DNA of 14,517 nucleotides, taken from positions 1-14,517 of the forward strand of contig JAIOJM010000032.1 in assembly GCA_019911785.1 (NCBI GenBank). The letters run 5' to 3'. The translations under genes and the position numbers were made by a program. The notes below the pieces were generated by a model that had not been told where the DNA came from, searched no databases, and was given only the letters and a program-made list of their open reading frames with translations. Each line of letters starts with the position of its first letter. Position 1 is the stretch's first letter. This document shows, one piece after another, positions 13,980 through 14,517 of the stretch. This stretch comes from Sulfuricella sp. (GTDB lineage: Bacteria > Pseudomonadota > Gammaproteobacteria > Burkholderiales > Sulfuricellaceae).

Positions 13980-14149
13980 ATCGGCCCGGGGGCGGGCCTC
14001 CTACAAAATTATGACAACCGTTCCATCCCCTCATGACAACCGTTCCATCCCCTCTGTAGGAGCGGCGCCCTCGCCGCGATTGGCCCGGATCAACCACCGT
14101 GTTGACTCGGATCAACCACCGCGATCGGCCCGGGGGCGGGCCTCCTACA
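13980..14149. repeat. REP cluster upstream of the RAYT
   Basis: REP B reversed (13980-14005), a tandem 22-bp repeat (14011-14054), REP A forward (14055-14080), CGGATCAACCACCG twice between 14080 and 14125, then REP B reversed (14124-14149). The last unit overlaps the 3' end of the glycosyltransferase gene. Confidence 0.9.
14011..14054 (+). repeat. Two perfect tandem copies of a 22-bp sequence
   Basis: ATGACAACCGTTCCATCCCC followed by TC occurs twice back to back (14011-14032 and 14033-14054) between two REP units upstream of the RAYT. No similar sequence is seen elsewhere in the window. Confidence 0.95.
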
Positions 14150-14517
14150 ACGGCGGCAACCCACAAATTTCCCTGATCGTGCGCAAATAGGCATCGATCA
14201 CCAGCTGCTCATCAAATTCCCGTTCAACCTTTTCGCGGCCGCGCTTGCCCATCTCTGTCCGCTTGTCCGCCGACAACCCAATCATCTGCTCCATCTTATC
14301 CGCCAGGTCGTTTGCATCCCGCACCTGGCAGAGAAAACCATTCACCCCGTCCGCCACCACTTCCCGGCACCCCACTGCATCGGTGGTGATGATCGGCCTC
14401 CCCATCGCCGCAGCCTCTAGCAGAGTGCGGGGCGTGCCTTCACGGTAAGACGGCAGCACCACGCAATCCGCCGCTGTAATGTGCGGACGCACATCGCCGG
14501 CCTCCCCCAGATAGTTC
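14145..14517 (-). CDS. Glycosyltransferase, GT4 family (partial, 5' end outside window)
   Basis: The C-terminal 123 or so residues of a GT-B glycosyltransferase. NYLGEAGDVRPHITAADCVV leads to the nucleotide-sugar site LPSYREGTPRTLLEAA, which carries the E-x7-E motif. GRPIITTDAVGCREVV, VNGFLCQVRD and the C-terminal helix follow. The frame remains open to the window edge, so the gene starts beyond 14517. GT4 enzymes transfer sugars onto growing glycans or lipids at the inner membrane, in line with an exopolysaccharide or surface-sugar locus. The last codons TTG TAG coincide with the head of a REP unit, so the repeat provides the stop. Confidence 0.92.
   Translation of the reverse strand, partial: NYLGEAGDVRPHITAADCVVLPSYREGTPRTLLEAAAMGRPIITTDAVGCREVVADGVNGFLCQVRDANDLADKMEQMIGLSADKRTEMGKRGREKVEREFDEQLVIDAYLRTIREICGLPPL

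Noticed and set aside
13352..14149. Possible CRISPR array
   Set aside because: Repeats are hairpins in alternating orientation with irregular spacing and no cas genes; they are REP/BIME units.
13948..14166. Longer RAYT reading frame starting at 14166
   Set aside because: The extra 73 residues are translations of REP repeats; the conserved protein begins after the ATG at 13947, which has its own GGGAGC.

Overview
The window looks like a chromosomal segment of a GC-rich proteobacterium, most likely a betaproteobacterium of the Nitrosomonadales type. This is inferred from gene content (selD/selU, a peroxiredoxin-PhoH2 pair, exopolysaccharide-type genes) and from the dispersed repeats; no rRNA or tRNA gene is present to confirm it.

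Layout. 1-159: repeats only. 160-846 (-): OmpR-family response regulator with no histidine kinase beside it. 910-1947 (-) selD and 1987-3069 (+) selU are divergent, 39 bp apart; together they make selenophosphate and use it for tRNA 2-selenouridine. 3150-3590 (+): Host_attach/eRF1-like protein, converging with thpR (3585-4127, -). 4128-4437: AT-rich palindromes and a MITE-like element. 4438-5640 (+): secreted M6-like protein whose HExxH motif reads HDVAH. 5743-5913: long inverted-repeat element. 5936-6592 (+): hemolysin III/TrhA membrane protein. 6593-7169: repeat cluster followed by a long leader. 7170-8747 (+): B12-binding radical SAM protein of unknown substrate. 8826-10716 (+): PrxQ/Bcp-type peroxiredoxin followed by PhoH2 (PIN + PhoH ATPase).

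10661-12182 is a patchwork. The last codons of phoH2 plus the repeat cluster behind them occur twice, about 95% identical over the first 95 bp, 1,334 bp apart. Between the copies lie the 3' end of a truncated group II intron (maturase tail, domain V, likely domain VI) and a complete higBA toxin-antitoxin pair. 12182-14517 (-) carries an NTP_transf_5 nucleotidyltransferase and the C-terminal part of a GT4 glycosyltransferase, probably an exopolysaccharide locus. They are separated by a REP-associated tyrosine transposase (RAYT) bracketed by REP repeats.

The unifying signal is the REP family. Sixteen units share one frame: a TGTAGGA head, a 6-nt stem, a 3-4-nt loop, the complementary stem, then usually GAT. 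The stem comes in three sequence versions (GCGGCG, GGCCCG, GCGCCG), mostly with matching changes on both sides. Units pair head-outward into roughly 80-bp composites (BIMEs). The RAYT at 13495-13947 is the natural candidate for mobilising them, and one unit supplies the stop codon of the glycosyltransferase gene. No wholly new system is evident. The strongest leads are this RAYT/REP family, the duplicated phoH2 tail around the intron/higBA insert, the HDxxH M6-like protein and the orphan B12-radical SAM gene with its long leader.
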